From assembly GCA_030147805.1 (NCBI GenBank), contig JASBUR010000006.1, forward strand, positions 150,957 to 214,956: a stretch of DNA of 64,000 nt. The letters run 5' to 3'. Made by a program: the position numbers and the translations under genes. The stretch comes from Sphingomonadaceae bacterium (GTDB lineage Bacteria > Pseudomonadota > Alphaproteobacteria > Sphingomonadales > Sphingomonadaceae). The notes under the pieces were generated by a model that was given only the letters and a program-made list of their open reading frames with translations, did no database searches and was not told where the DNA came from. How positions within the stretch are numbered: the first letter of the stretch is position 1; each line of letters opens with the position of its first letter. Shown here piece by piece: positions 8,375 through 16,761 of this stretch.

Positions 8375-9399
8375 CAGACCGCCGTGACCGTTGGCCAATA
8401 GGCCGCCTTGGGACGCGCCAGCATCGCGGCGCCGAGGTGCCGGGTCCACCAGCCAGCGCTACCGAACTCGTCGCGCCAGCTCCACAAGGCGGTGGTGAAC
8501 CAGTGCAGGCGATGTTCCTCGGTGAAGCCCATCGCCCCATGAAGCTGGTGCGCGATACCGGTCGCCACGCCCACCGCCTCGCCGACACGCGAACGGGCGG
8601 CGGCGATCGCAAGCCCCGCATCCGCGGCAGAGGCGACGAAGGCATCGACTGCCAGGTCGGCGGCGGCGGCCGCCGCCGCGGCTTCGCTCGCCAGGCGGGC
8701 CAGTGCATGCTGGACGACCTGGAAGCCCGAGAGCGCACGCCCGAATTGCGTCCGCTCGACGACATGCGTGGTGCACAGCTGGACCAGCGTCTCCATCGCG
8801 CCTGCTGCGGCGACCGCCCGGACGAGCGCACCCGCCTCGAGCAGCGTCAGGCCCGGCCAGGAGGCGACCTGCGCGGCCCCGTCGATCGTAAGCTGGTCGC
8901 GCGGCATCTGCGCCAGATTGGTGCCCGCGGCGCTCACCTCGAATCCCGAGGTGAGCAACGCGATCCTGCCGTCGCCCTCGACCACCAGCGCCGCGGCGTT
9001 GCGGCCCCAGGCGATGCGATCCGCCACGCCGCGCGCGCGCCAGCCCTCGCCCTGCCGGTCGAGACGCACCCCGGCCGCGGCCGGGATCAACGCCACCACG
9101 CCCTCCGCAACGGGAAGACCGGCGCGGGCAAGGAGCAGGTTGGCGATCATCGTCTCCGCCAGCGGCAACGGGATCGCCCGGCTGCCGAGAAGTCGGATCA
9201 GCGCGAATCCGTCCGAGAGCGCGACGCCGAAACCCTGCTCGCCTTCGACCATGGCGAGCGGCAGGCCGAGCTCGGCGGCGGCGCTCCACGCCTGCTCCAG
9301 CCACAAACCCGATGCTGCCGCGCGCATCGCGGCGTCGTCGACCTGCTCGGCGAGCAGACGCTCGGTCGTTCGTGCAAGCAGGCCGTCGGTATCGTCCAC
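8374..9399 (-). CDS. Acyl-CoA dehydrogenase family protein (small, divergent partner)
   Basis: About 341 residues with the acyl-CoA dehydrogenase fold: DGFALIRLLGSRAIPLPLAE, IDGAAQV, RTQFGRALSGFQVVQHALA, and near the C terminus QLHGAMGFTEEHRLHWF. Unlike its neighbour it lacks the EPDAGSD flavin motif and the usual C-terminal GGT-E signature, as seen in non-catalytic halves of heterotetrameric ACADs. I chose the GTG at 9399 because a GGAGAAG ribosome site lies 6-7 bases before it. An upstream ATG at 9459 is in frame but has a poor site and lies in the TTGCATGCAA palindrome. It leads the second leftward unit. Confidence 0.85.
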   Translation of the reverse strand: MDDTDGLLARTTERLLAEQVDDAAMRAAASGLWLEQAWSAAAELGLPLAMVEGEQGFGVALSDGFALIRLLGSRAIPLPLAETMIANLLLARAGLPVAEGVVALIPAAAGVRLDRQGEGWRARGVADRIAWGRNAAALVVEGDGRIALLTSGFEVSAAGTNLAQMPRDQLTIDGAAQVASWPGLTLLEAGALVRAVAAAGAMETLVQLCTTHVVERTQFGRALSGFQVVQHALARLASEAAAAAAAADLAVDAFVASAADAGLAIAAARSRVGEAVGVATGIAHQLHGAMGFTEEHRLHWFTTALWSWRDEFGSAGWWTRHLGAAMLARPKAAYWPTVTAV

Positions 9400-9449
9400 G
9401 TGCTTCTCCGTACGTCGGGACCCGCCCAACATATCTAGTTCATGCTGGT

Positions 9450-9459
9450 TTGCATGCAA
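9450..9459. promoter_or_regulatory. Second copy of palindrome TTGCATGCAA, upstream of acyl-CoA dehydrogenase unit
   Basis: The perfect palindrome lies about 50 bp before the GTG start of the leading acyl-CoA dehydrogenase gene. Twelve bases (TTTGCATGCAAT) are identical to 3590-3601. Position and repetition fit an operator overlapping the promoter of the unit; no clear -10/-35 could be assigned. Confidence 0.5.
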
Positions 9460-9557
9460 TTATTCTTCTGACAGCACAACCCTTAGCAACAATGTGTGAT
9501 GCCGCCAGGCTGCGGCCTGTGTCTCACAAGTCGGCATTTTGGATGCAATAGTGCGCC

Positions 9558-10664
9558 TCATGGCGGGGCGCTGCGTTGCACGCCAACGCTGCTTGAATGA
9601 ACCGCGGGAAGCAGCAATCGCCACAGTGCTGCGTCGAAGTCGGAATCGGACGCTGCCGCGCCGGTCCGCACGACGACGAGGTCAAGGCTCGGCACGACGT
9701 ACAGCTTACGATCGAGAAAGCCCAATGCCGCGACGAGATCGGACGGCGCAAAAGGGTTGAGGGGTCCCGACGAGCGCCGGCCGTCGGCGTCAACCGAGAA
9801 TTCCGCGCCGTTGAGCCACCACAGCTGACCATAAGCCGGATTGGCAATCGACGGTTCGAACATCGCCCGCAAGCGCGCCGCCGACACGAGGCGCGGGCCG
9901 CCCGGCGCAACGCCCCCGCTGAGCACCATCTGCCCGAACCGGGCAATGTCGCGCGCCGTCGTCACCAGCCCCACCGCATTGCCGACATTGCCGAGTGCGG
10001 CGGGGCGGCGCCGCCAACCGGTGTCGGTCATGCCCGCCGGCACCGTGAGCCAGTCGCGGGTGAGCGCGTCGAGCGGCTGGCCCGCGGCGGCCTCGAGCAC
10101 GCGCTGGGTGATCGCATAGACGGGCGTGTTGTAGTGGAACTGCGTGCCCGGCGGCGCCGCATAGCCAAACTTCTCGTCGAGCCCCGAACTCATCGTCAGC
10201 AGATCGATCACCCGGATCTTCGCCTCCTGCGCCGGCAGCGCCTTCGACCAGCCGGCACCGATATAGGCGCTCACCGGCCGCTCGACGTCGATCAGCCCCT
10301 TGTCCGCAGCGATGGCGACGAGCACCGCCACGAAGCTCTTCTGCTGCGACGCGACATCCTCGAGCAGGCGCCCGTCGCGGGTCCGTCCGTGGACGAAGAA
10401 GGCGAAGGTCGGGTCGGTCGGCGCAGGCCAATAGCGCTCCACCAGCACGGTGCCGCGGCGCATGACGATGAAGCCGGTGGCGTTTCGGCGGCCGACATAG
10501 TCGATGACGGGGTGGAAGACTTCGTCCGTGCCGGCGGGTGCAGCGTGATTCGGTGCCTCGGCCTGCTGCGCCTGCGCGCCCTCGCCGAGTGCCGATAGCG
10601 CGAACACGGCCGCGAGAACGATCCTTGCTGAACGGTGTCCGGTCACGATCGCGCTCACCTCCAT
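9558..10664 (-). CDS. Serine hydrolase, beta-lactamase (class C-like) family, exported
   Basis: A 368-residue penicillin-binding-protein-fold serine hydrolase. The start at 10664 gives an N-terminal signal peptide (RIVLAAVFALSALGEGAQA, cleavage near residue 32). The catalytic S-x-x-K is S106-Q-Q-K109 within a stretch typical of EstB-type esterases and 6-aminohexanoate-oligomer hydrolases (DVASQQKSFVAVLVAIA). A YNTP motif supplies the second tyrosine. Relatives hydrolyse esters, amides or D-amino-acid peptides, so the class does not fix the substrate. It is transcribed away from the LysR gene that precedes the D-amino-acid operon. A strong nested hairpin lies 27-64 bases before its ATG. Confidence 0.88.
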   Translation of the reverse strand: MEVSAIVTGHRSARIVLAAVFALSALGEGAQAQQAEAPNHAAPAGTDEVFHPVIDYVGRRNATGFIVMRRGTVLVERYWPAPTDPTFAFFVHGRTRDGRLLEDVASQQKSFVAVLVAIAADKGLIDVERPVSAYIGAGWSKALPAQEAKIRVIDLLTMSSGLDEKFGYAAPPGTQFHYNTPVYAITQRVLEAAAGQPLDALTRDWLTVPAGMTDTGWRRRPAALGNVGNAVGLVTTARDIARFGQMVLSGGVAPGGPRLVSAARLRAMFEPSIANPAYGQLWWLNGAEFSVDADGRRSSGPLNPFAPSDLVAALGFLDRKLYVVPSLDLVVVRTGAAASDSDFDAALWRLLLPAVHSSSVGVQRSAPP

Positions 10665-11031
10665 CCGAACCGTTCGTCCATTCCGACGCCGGTGCGGTCG
10701 GTTGGCGACCCGCCAACGCCGCCGCACCAGCGTAGCGCCAACGCGCGCCACCTGACCAGAGTGGTGCCGCCAGTCCACAGTGAGCGCGCATCCGTCAGGC
10801 CGGGCGCTGGTCGGAAGCGCTCGGCAGCGATAGACAAATGCACGTTTGCAGCCTGGTCTCTGCGACGCAGCTCGGCGCCCGCCGCGGCGCCGCGCGTCGG
10901 GACCGCGGGTCATGGGGGACGGATGCGGTTGGTCGATATTCAGCGAGGCACCGCGTCGACGCGCTCGATCCGCGCGCACGGAAATACCGTCGCCAGGCTT
11001 CCGGCGACGCGATGAGGACCGGGGCCCGACG
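10665..11031. promoter_or_regulatory. 367-bp divergent intergenic region between serine hydrolase and LysR genes
   Basis: No convincing gene is seen here; the short open frames are arginine-rich noise. The stretch must hold the promoters of both flanking genes. It contains a nested hairpin (10691-10728) on the serine hydrolase side and an interrupted palindrome CAAA-N6-TTTG at 10835-10848. The latter has roughly the size of a LysR-type operator and may be where the adjacent regulator binds (weak inference). Confidence 0.4.
10691..10728 (-). other. Nested two-stem hairpin upstream of serine hydrolase gene
   Basis: Two perfect 7-bp stems are stacked. The outer is 10691-10697 with 10722-10728 (GGTGCGG/CCGCACC). 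The inner is 10701-10707 with 10711-10717 (GTTGGCG/CGCCAAC) around a 3-base loop. The structure ends 27 bases before the hydrolase ATG, so it would fold in the 5' leader if transcription starts upstream. No U-run follows, which argues against a simple terminator. Confidence 0.5.
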
Positions 11032-11916
11032 ATGAATCTGCGCCACATCGAGATTTTTCACTGCGTCTACGTCAACGGCTCGGTCAGCGCCGCCGCGCGC
11101 GCGCTCAACGTGTCGCAGCCGTCGGTGTCGAAGATGCTGCGCCATGCGGAGAGCCTGCTGGGCTTCCAGCTGTTCCGGCGCACCAACGGCGGGCTGGTGC
11201 CGACCGAGGACGCGCATTCGCTGTTCGCCGAGGTGCGCGAGATCCAGGACCGCGTCCACGCGCTTCGCGAGGCGGGGCAGAATCTCCGCCGCGGCACCGG
11301 CGGCACGCTGCGCATCTCGGCGCTGCCGTCGCTGGCGCTCGACGCGGTGCCGACCGCGGTCGCCGACTTCCTGCGTTCGCACGCCAATGTGAAGTTCGAC
11401 CTGCAGACGGTTCATCACGACGACCTGCTGCGCAAGCTCCACGAGCGCGAGACCGACATCGCCATCGCCTACCAGGTGCCGCCCGCCGCGCCGATCGAGC
11501 AGCGCTGGCTCGGCGAGGGCGAACTCGTCGTGCTGTACCGCGAGGAGGACATGCCCGACGCGCCGTCGTCGATCGAGCTGAACCGGCTCGAGGGACAACG
11601 TTTCATCAGCCTCGCGGCGAGCGGCCCGACCGGGCGGCTGTTCACCGAGGAGCTGAAGCGTCTCGGCGTCGAGCTCGACGAGGTCATTTCGGCGCGCACC
11701 TTCTACATCGCCGCCGCGCTGGTCCGGCAGGGCGTCGGCATGACGGTGGTCGACAGCTTCACCGCGCAGGCCTGCCTGGCGCCGGGGCTGGCGATGCGCC
11801 CGCTGAAGCCGCGCGTGACCTTCGACATCCACGCCATGTTCCTGCTCAACCGCCCGCTCGCGGCGCTCGCCAACGAATTCCTCAAGACGCTCAAGCGCGT
11901 ACTCGACGCACCATAG
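11032..11916 (+). CDS. LysR family transcriptional regulator
   Basis: A 294-residue LysR-type regulator. The winged helix-turn-helix occupies residues about 1-60 (MNLRHIEIFHCVYVNGSVSA, then ALNVSQPSVSKMLRHAESLL and LFRRTNGGLVPTEDA). The rest is a two-lobed inducer-binding domain (LRISALPSLALDAVPTA, then DIAIAYQVPP). ATG 11032 gives the standard LysR start; a longer upstream frame has no family similarity. The gene lies 69 bp before dgcN in the same direction, so it may control, or be co-transcribed with, the D-amino-acid operon. The divergent serine hydrolase is another likely target. The inducer is unknown; N-acetylglutamate or a D-amino acid is a guess. Confidence 0.92.
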   Translation: MNLRHIEIFHCVYVNGSVSAAARALNVSQPSVSKMLRHAESLLGFQLFRRTNGGLVPTEDAHSLFAEVREIQDRVHALREAGQNLRRGTGGTLRISALPSLALDAVPTAVADFLRSHANVKFDLQTVHHDDLLRKLHERETDIAIAYQVPPAAPIEQRWLGEGELVVLYREEDMPDAPSSIELNRLEGQRFISLAASGPTGRLFTEELKRLGVELDEVISARTFYIAAALVRQGVGMTVVDSFTAQACLAPGLAMRPLKPRVTFDIHAMFLLNRPLAALANEFLKTLKRVLDAP

Positions 11917-11985
11917 CGTCGGGCTATAGCGCGCGGCTGGATGGATATGAGCCGACGAACCCGCCGGCGGCTAGCTTCCGCGACG

Positions 11986-13017
11986 ATGATCCCGGCCCCC
12001 TTCCTCCTTTATCTCGGCCACAGCGCCGATCCACTCGGCATCAAGACCTCGCGCGGCGTGGCGATGTTCCGCCCCGAGGATTGCGTCGGCGAGTTCCGGC
12101 ATGACGATTGTCCGCAGACGCTCGGCCTGCCGCGGCTCGGCATGGCGGCGGCGGTCGCGGCCGGCGCCCGAACGCTGATCCTCGGCATCGCCGGCGCCGG
12201 CGGCAAGCTCGGCGCCGACCTCGTCGAGGACGCGGCGGCGGCGCTCGAGGCCGGACTGAACGTTGCGTCAGGCCTTCATCAGCGGCTGCGCGACGAGCCG
12301 CGCCTCGCGGCGCTGGCCAGCGCACGCGGCCTGCAGCTGTTCGACGTGCGCGACCCGCCCGCAGACCTCTCGGTCGGCAAGGGATATGCGCGCGCCGGCA
12401 ATCGCCTGCTGACCGTCGGCACCGATTGCTCGGTCGGCAAGATGGTCGCGACGCTCGCCCTGACGCGCGGGCTGCGCGCGCGCGGCATCGCGGCCGATTT
12501 CCGCGCGACCGGCCAGACCGGCATCCTCATCGCCGGCGAAGGCGTCGCGGTCGATGCGGTGGTCGCCGACTTCATCTCCGGCGCGATCGAGCAGCTCGCG
12601 CCGGCGCGCGACGACGACGGCTGGGACATGATCGAAGGCCAGGGCTCGCTCTTCCACCCCTCCTTCGCCGGCGTGTCGCTGGGGCTGCTGCACGGCGCCC
12701 AGCCCCGCGCGCTCATCCTGTGTCACGAGCCCGGCCGGCCGCACATGCGCGGCATCCGGGGCCGGGCGCTCCCGAGCCTCGCCGAGTGTCTCGCCGCCAA
12801 TCTCGCCGCCGCGCGGCTGACCAGCCCCGGAGTCGAGGCGGTCGGCGTCTGCCTCAACACGTCGGCGATGGACCCCGACGCGGCACGCCGGCTCTTCGCC
12901 ACCACCGAGGACGAACTCGGCCTTCCCTGCACCGATCCCGTCGCCTTCGGCGTCGACTCCATTCTCGACAAGCTATGCCCCGCACCCTTCGCGCCCAGCA
13001 CGACAGCTTCCCGCTAA
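11986..13017 (+). CDS. dgcN: DgcN-type N-acetyltransferase (DUF1611), D-glutamate catabolism
   Basis: A 343-residue DUF1611 protein. Members have a P-loop NTPase-like core, here GTDCSVGKMVATLAL (about residues 141-155), with GQTGI and IEGQGSLFHP downstream. DgcN is described as acetylating D-glutamate, after which DgcA racemises N-acetyl-D-glutamate to the L form; DgcA is the next gene, which makes the assignment firm. I chose ATG 11986 because MIPAPFLLYLG matches the family N terminus; ATG 11941 or 11947 would add 15 or 13 residues. The gene overlaps dgcA by 43 bp. The product should be cytoplasmic. Confidence 0.88.
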   Translation: MIPAPFLLYLGHSADPLGIKTSRGVAMFRPEDCVGEFRHDDCPQTLGLPRLGMAAAVAAGARTLILGIAGAGGKLGADLVEDAAAALEAGLNVASGLHQRLRDEPRLAALASARGLQLFDVRDPPADLSVGKGYARAGNRLLTVGTDCSVGKMVATLALTRGLRARGIAADFRATGQTGILIAGEGVAVDAVVADFISGAIEQLAPARDDDGWDMIEGQGSLFHPSFAGVSLGLLHGAQPRALILCHEPGRPHMRGIRGRALPSLAECLAANLAAARLTSPGVEAVGVCLNTSAMDPDAARRLFATTEDELGLPCTDPVAFGVDSILDKLCPAPFAPSTTASR

Positions 13018-13970
13018 GCCGTCCGTTCCGGATCGCCCGCGGCACCAAAACGGTGGCCGACGTGGTGACCGTGACGATCGGCGAGGGCGACGTCGTCGGG
13101 CGCGGCGAAGGCGTTCCCTATCCGCGCGATGGCGAGACGATCGACGGGACGCTGGCGGCGATCGAACAGGTTCGCCCGCTGATCGAGCGGGGCGCCGGAC
13201 GCGTCGAGCTGCTCGGCGCGATGCCGGCCGGCGCGGCGCGCAACGCGCTCGACTGCGCGCTGTGGGACCTCGAGGCGCGGCTCGCGGGCCGGAGCGTGGC
13301 GAGCCTGATCGGCGGCGCGCCGCTGCGGTCGGTGCCCAGCGCGATGACGGTGGTGATCGACACCCCCGAGGCGATGGCGCGCGACGTCGTTTCTATCGGG
13401 CGCGTGCCGGTGCTCAAGGTCAAGGTCGATGCCGACGATCCGGCGGCGCGGATCCGGGCGGTGCGCGCCGCCGCGCCGCGCGCCACGCTCATCGTCGATC
13501 CCAACGAAAGCTGGGACCAGCCGCTGGTCGAAGCGATGCAGGGCGTGCTCTTCGAAACCGGCGTGGCGCTGCTCGAACAGCCGGTGCCCGCGGGCGACGA
13601 CGGCTGGCTCGCCGGCTTCGCGCCGGCGGTGCCGATCTGCGCCGACGAGTCGGTCCATGTGGCCGAGGATCTGTCGGTGGTGGCGCTCCGCTACCAGGTG
13701 GTGAACGTCAAGCTCGACAAGGCCGGCGGGCTCACCGCCGCGCTCGAACTCGCGCGCGCGGCGCGGGCGCGCGGGCTCGGGCTGATGACCGGCTGCATGG
13801 TGAGCTCGTCGCTGTCGATCGCGCCGGCGCTGCACGTCGCGATCATGTCCGACTTCGTCGATCTCGACGGCCCGACCTGGCTCCGCGACGATCGGCCGGG
13901 CGGCGTCGGCGCGGAGGACGGCTTCATCCATCCGGCCGCCGCCGGCTTCTGGGGGACGACCGGGGCATGA
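12975..13970 (+). CDS. dgcA: DgcA-type N-acetyl-D-glutamate racemase / enolase-superfamily epimerase
   Basis: A 331-residue member of the muconate-lactonising subgroup of the enolase superfamily, related to L-Ala-D/L-Glu epimerases. The catalytic KxK (VLKVKVD, about residues 150-156), the metal ligands in IVDPNESW, LEQPV and CADES, and the second catalytic lysine in NVKLDKAGG are all visible. Its start lies inside dgcN and its stop overlaps the deacylase start (ATGA). With DgcN it would convert D-glutamate into N-acetyl-L-glutamate, a normal metabolite. A dipeptide epimerase acting on murein peptides is the main alternative and would fit the same neighbourhood. Confidence 0.87.
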   Translation: MPRTLRAQHDSFPLSRPFRIARGTKTVADVVTVTIGEGDVVGRGEGVPYPRDGETIDGTLAAIEQVRPLIERGAGRVELLGAMPAGAARNALDCALWDLEARLAGRSVASLIGGAPLRSVPSAMTVVIDTPEAMARDVVSIGRVPVLKVKVDADDPAARIRAVRAAAPRATLIVDPNESWDQPLVEAMQGVLFETGVALLEQPVPAGDDGWLAGFAPAVPICADESVHVAEDLSVVALRYQVVNVKLDKAGGLTAALELARAARARGLGLMTGCMVSSSLSIAPALHVAIMSDFVDLDGPTWLRDDRPGGVGAEDGFIHPAAAGFWGTTGA

Positions 13971-15520
13971 GGCCGATCGCCCTGCTCCTGGCGGCCGCGA
14001 TGCTCGCCGGCGCCTCGCCGCCCGAGCGGGTCGACCTGATCATCCGCGGCGGCACCGTCTACACCGGATCGGCCGCGCCGTTCGTCGGCGACGTGGCGGT
14101 GTCGGGCGAGCGGATCCGCGCCGTCGGCCCGCGGCTGCCGTTCGCCGCCGCGCGCGTGGTCGAGGCCCGCGGGCTCGTCGTCGCGCCGGGCTTCATCGAT
14201 GCGCACACGCACCTCGGCGGGCAGCTCCGCAGCGACGATGCGCAGGAGCGACTGGTCCCGGGTTTCCTCATGCAGGGAGTCACGACCGCCTTCGTCGGCA
14301 ACGACGGCGGTGGCGACGCCGATGTCGGTACCGTGCTCGACAGCGCCCGAGCCCGGCCCGTCGGCATCAACTATGCGGCCTATGTCGGCTTCGGCGAGGT
14401 GCGGAGCGCCGTCGTCGGCGAAGCCGATCGCGCGCCCACGCCCGACGAGCTGACGCGCATGCGCGCGATGGTCGCCACCGCGATGTGCCAGGGCGCGCTC
14501 GGCCTTTCGACCGGCTTGTTCTACGCGCCGCAGAGCTTCGCCGCGCCCGAGGAAGTCGTCGCGCTGGCGCGCGAGGCGGCGGCGCGCGGCGGCGTCTACG
14601 ACAGCCACATCCGCGACGAATCGAGCTACTCGGTCGGCCTCGCCGCCGCGGTCGACGAGGCGATCGCCGTCGGGCGCGAGGCGGGGCTGCCGGTCAACAT
14701 CTCGCACATCAAGGCGCTTGGCGTCGACGTCCACGGCCAGGCACCGGCGATCATCGCCCGGGTCGAGGCGGCGCGTGCGGCGGGCCAGCGGGTCACCGCC
14801 GATCAATATCCCTGGTCGGCCTCGGGCACCACGCTCGCCGCCGCGCTGGTGCCGCGCTGGGCGCATGACGGCGGCCGCGACGCGCTGCTGCGGCGCTTCG
14901 GCGATGCGGCGGTGGCCGACCGGCTGCGCAGCGACATGGCGCTCAACCTGCGCCGGCGCGGTGGCGCCGAGTCGCTGCTGATCACCGAGGGCCGCTATCG
15001 CGGCCAGCGCCTGTCCGAGGTGGCGCGCACGCTGGCGCTCGATCCGGTCGCCGCGGCGACGGCGGTGATCCGCATCGGCGACTCGCGCGTCGCCTCCTTC
15101 AACCAGACCGAGGAAGACATCGCGGCGTTCATGCGCCGCCCCTGGGTGATGACCGGTTCGGATGCGTCGGGCGGCCACCCGCGCGCCTATGGCAGCTTTG
15201 CGCGCAAATATGACGAATATGTGCGCAAGCGGCGGGTGCTCGGCCTGCGCGACTTCATCGAGCGGAGCAGCGCGCTTGCCGCCGATACGTTCGGCATCGC
15301 CGACCGCGGGCATCTGCGCCCCGGCGCCTTCGCCGATGTCGTGCTGTTCGATCCGGCCGCTTTCGCGGCGCGCGCGACCTATGCCGAGCCGACCTCGCTC
15401 GCCACCGGCGTCCGCCTGGTGCTCGTCAACGGCGTGCCCGCCGTCGACGAGGGCCGGCTGACCGGCGTCGCCGCCGGGCGCGGACTGCCGCAGACGCCGC
15501 CGCCCGGCAGCTGCCCGTGA
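13967..15520 (+). CDS. N-acyl-D-amino-acid deacylase family amidohydrolase, exported
   Basis: A 517-residue metal-dependent amidohydrolase of the D-aminoacylase/dihydroorotase type. The metal motif is GFIDAHTHLG, followed by GVTTAFVGNDGG, GLSTGLFYAP, YDSHIRDES, NISHIKALG and MTGSDASGGHPR. The C-terminal small domain has LRPGAFADVVLFDP. The first about 17 residues (MRPIALLLAAAMLAGASP) look like a signal peptide, so the enzyme probably frees D-amino acids from N-acyl derivatives or peptides outside the cytoplasm. It is coupled to dgcA (ATGA) and to the symporter gene (TGATG), so hydrolysis, uptake and DgcNA catabolism are encoded together. Confidence 0.9.
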   Translation: MRPIALLLAAAMLAGASPPERVDLIIRGGTVYTGSAAPFVGDVAVSGERIRAVGPRLPFAAARVVEARGLVVAPGFIDAHTHLGGQLRSDDAQERLVPGFLMQGVTTAFVGNDGGGDADVGTVLDSARARPVGINYAAYVGFGEVRSAVVGEADRAPTPDELTRMRAMVATAMCQGALGLSTGLFYAPQSFAAPEEVVALAREAAARGGVYDSHIRDESSYSVGLAAAVDEAIAVGREAGLPVNISHIKALGVDVHGQAPAIIARVEAARAAGQRVTADQYPWSASGTTLAAALVPRWAHDGGRDALLRRFGDAAVADRLRSDMALNLRRRGGAESLLITEGRYRGQRLSEVARTLALDPVAAATAVIRIGDSRVASFNQTEEDIAAFMRRPWVMTGSDASGGHPRAYGSFARKYDEYVRKRRVLGLRDFIERSSALAADTFGIADRGHLRPGAFADVVLFDPAAFAARATYAEPTSLATGVRLVLVNGVPAVDEGRLTGVAAGRGLPQTPPPGSCP

Positions 15521-16761
15521 TGCGGCGCGGCTGGTTCGCGATTCCGCTGTGGAAACGCGTGCTGGCCGCGCTGGCGCTCGGCCTGCTGCTCGGCGCCGTC
15601 TGGCCGCAGGCCGCACCCTATGTGCAGTTCCTCGGCGACCTGTTCGTCCGCGCCATCCGCATGCTGGTCGTGCCGATCGTGCTGGTCACGATCGCCGCGG
15701 GCATCACCACGCTCGGCGACCCCAAGCGGATCGGCGGCATCGGCGGACGCACGATCGGCCTGTTCGCGCTTACCACCGCCATCGCAGTGTCGGTCGGCAT
15801 GGCGGTGGCGTCGTTGATCCGGCCCGGCGAAGCCGCGCCGCTCGGCACCGCCGCGCCGCACGCGATGGGTGTGCCGCCGACACCCTACGAACAGCTGATC
15901 GGCATCATCCCGGTCAATATCTTCGACGCGCTCGGCCGGGGCGATATGCTCGCGATCATCTTCGTCGCCATCCTGCTCGGCATCGGCACGCTGCTGGCGG
16001 GCGACGCGGGAAAGCCGTTCGCCACCCTGCTGCAGGCCGCCACCGCGGTGCTGCTCAAGATCGTCGGCATCGTCATGGAGGCAACGCCGTTCGGGGTGTT
16101 CGCGCTGATCGCCAATGCGGTCGCGGCGAACGGCGCGGCGATGTTCGTCAACGTCGGCTGGCTGGCGCTGGCGGTGGTGCTCGGCTCGGCGATCCAGATC
16201 CTGCTCGTCCACAGCCTGCTGCTGCGCTTCGTCGCCCGGGTCCCGGTGCGGCGCTTCTTCCGTGGCATCATCGATGCGCTGGCGGTGGCCTTTTCGACCG
16301 CGTCGAGCTCGGCGACGCTGCCGGTCGCGATGCGCGTCGCCGAGCGCAATCTCGGCATCGGCCGGCCGATCTATTCTACGGTGCTGCCGCTCGGCGCCAG
16401 CATCGGCAAGGACGGCACCGCGATGTATGTCGGCCTGCTCAGCCTGTTCAGCCTGCAGGCGCTCGGCGTGCCGCAGACGCCGGTGGTCTATGGTCTGGTG
16501 CTGCTGACCGGCGCGCTCGCCGCCTTCGGCACCGCGCCGGTGCCGTCGGCGTCGCTGTTCATGCTCGCCGCCGTGCTTTCGTCGGTCGGCGTGCCGGCAG
16601 AACAGACCGCGCTGGTGGTCGGCTTCGTGCTGCCGTTCGACCGGCTGCTCGACATGACGCGCACCGTGCCGAGCGCCAGCGCCAATCTTGCCGTCGCCAC
16701 CACGGTGGCGCGCTGGGAAGGCGAACTCGACGAGACGTTGCTCAGGGGCCCGGAGATATGA
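15520..16761 (+). CDS. Dicarboxylate/amino acid:cation symporter (DAACS, GltP-like)
   Basis: A 413-residue multi-pass inner-membrane transporter of the glutamate/aspartate:Na+ or H+ symporter family. Signature parts are FVRAIRMLVVPIVL, the serine-rich hairpin AFSTASSSATLPVA, and the conserved pair LGASIGKDGTAMY and TALVVGFVLPFDRLLDMTRT. A lysine replaces the usual asparagine region of family members (IGKDGTAMY instead of I-N-M-D-G-T), which may affect cation coupling. A GTG at 15517 directly precedes the ATG used here. Placed between the exported deacylase and PBP4, it is the likely uptake route for D-glutamate or related acids (inference). Confidence 0.9.
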   Translation: MRRGWFAIPLWKRVLAALALGLLLGAVWPQAAPYVQFLGDLFVRAIRMLVVPIVLVTIAAGITTLGDPKRIGGIGGRTIGLFALTTAIAVSVGMAVASLIRPGEAAPLGTAAPHAMGVPPTPYEQLIGIIPVNIFDALGRGDMLAIIFVAILLGIGTLLAGDAGKPFATLLQAATAVLLKIVGIVMEATPFGVFALIANAVAANGAAMFVNVGWLALAVVLGSAIQILLVHSLLLRFVARVPVRRFFRGIIDALAVAFSTASSSATLPVAMRVAERNLGIGRPIYSTVLPLGASIGKDGTAMYVGLLSLFSLQALGVPQTPVVYGLVLLTGALAAFGTAPVPSASLFMLAAVLSSVGVPAEQTALVVGFVLPFDRLLDMTRTVPSASANLAVATTVARWEGELDETLLRGPEI

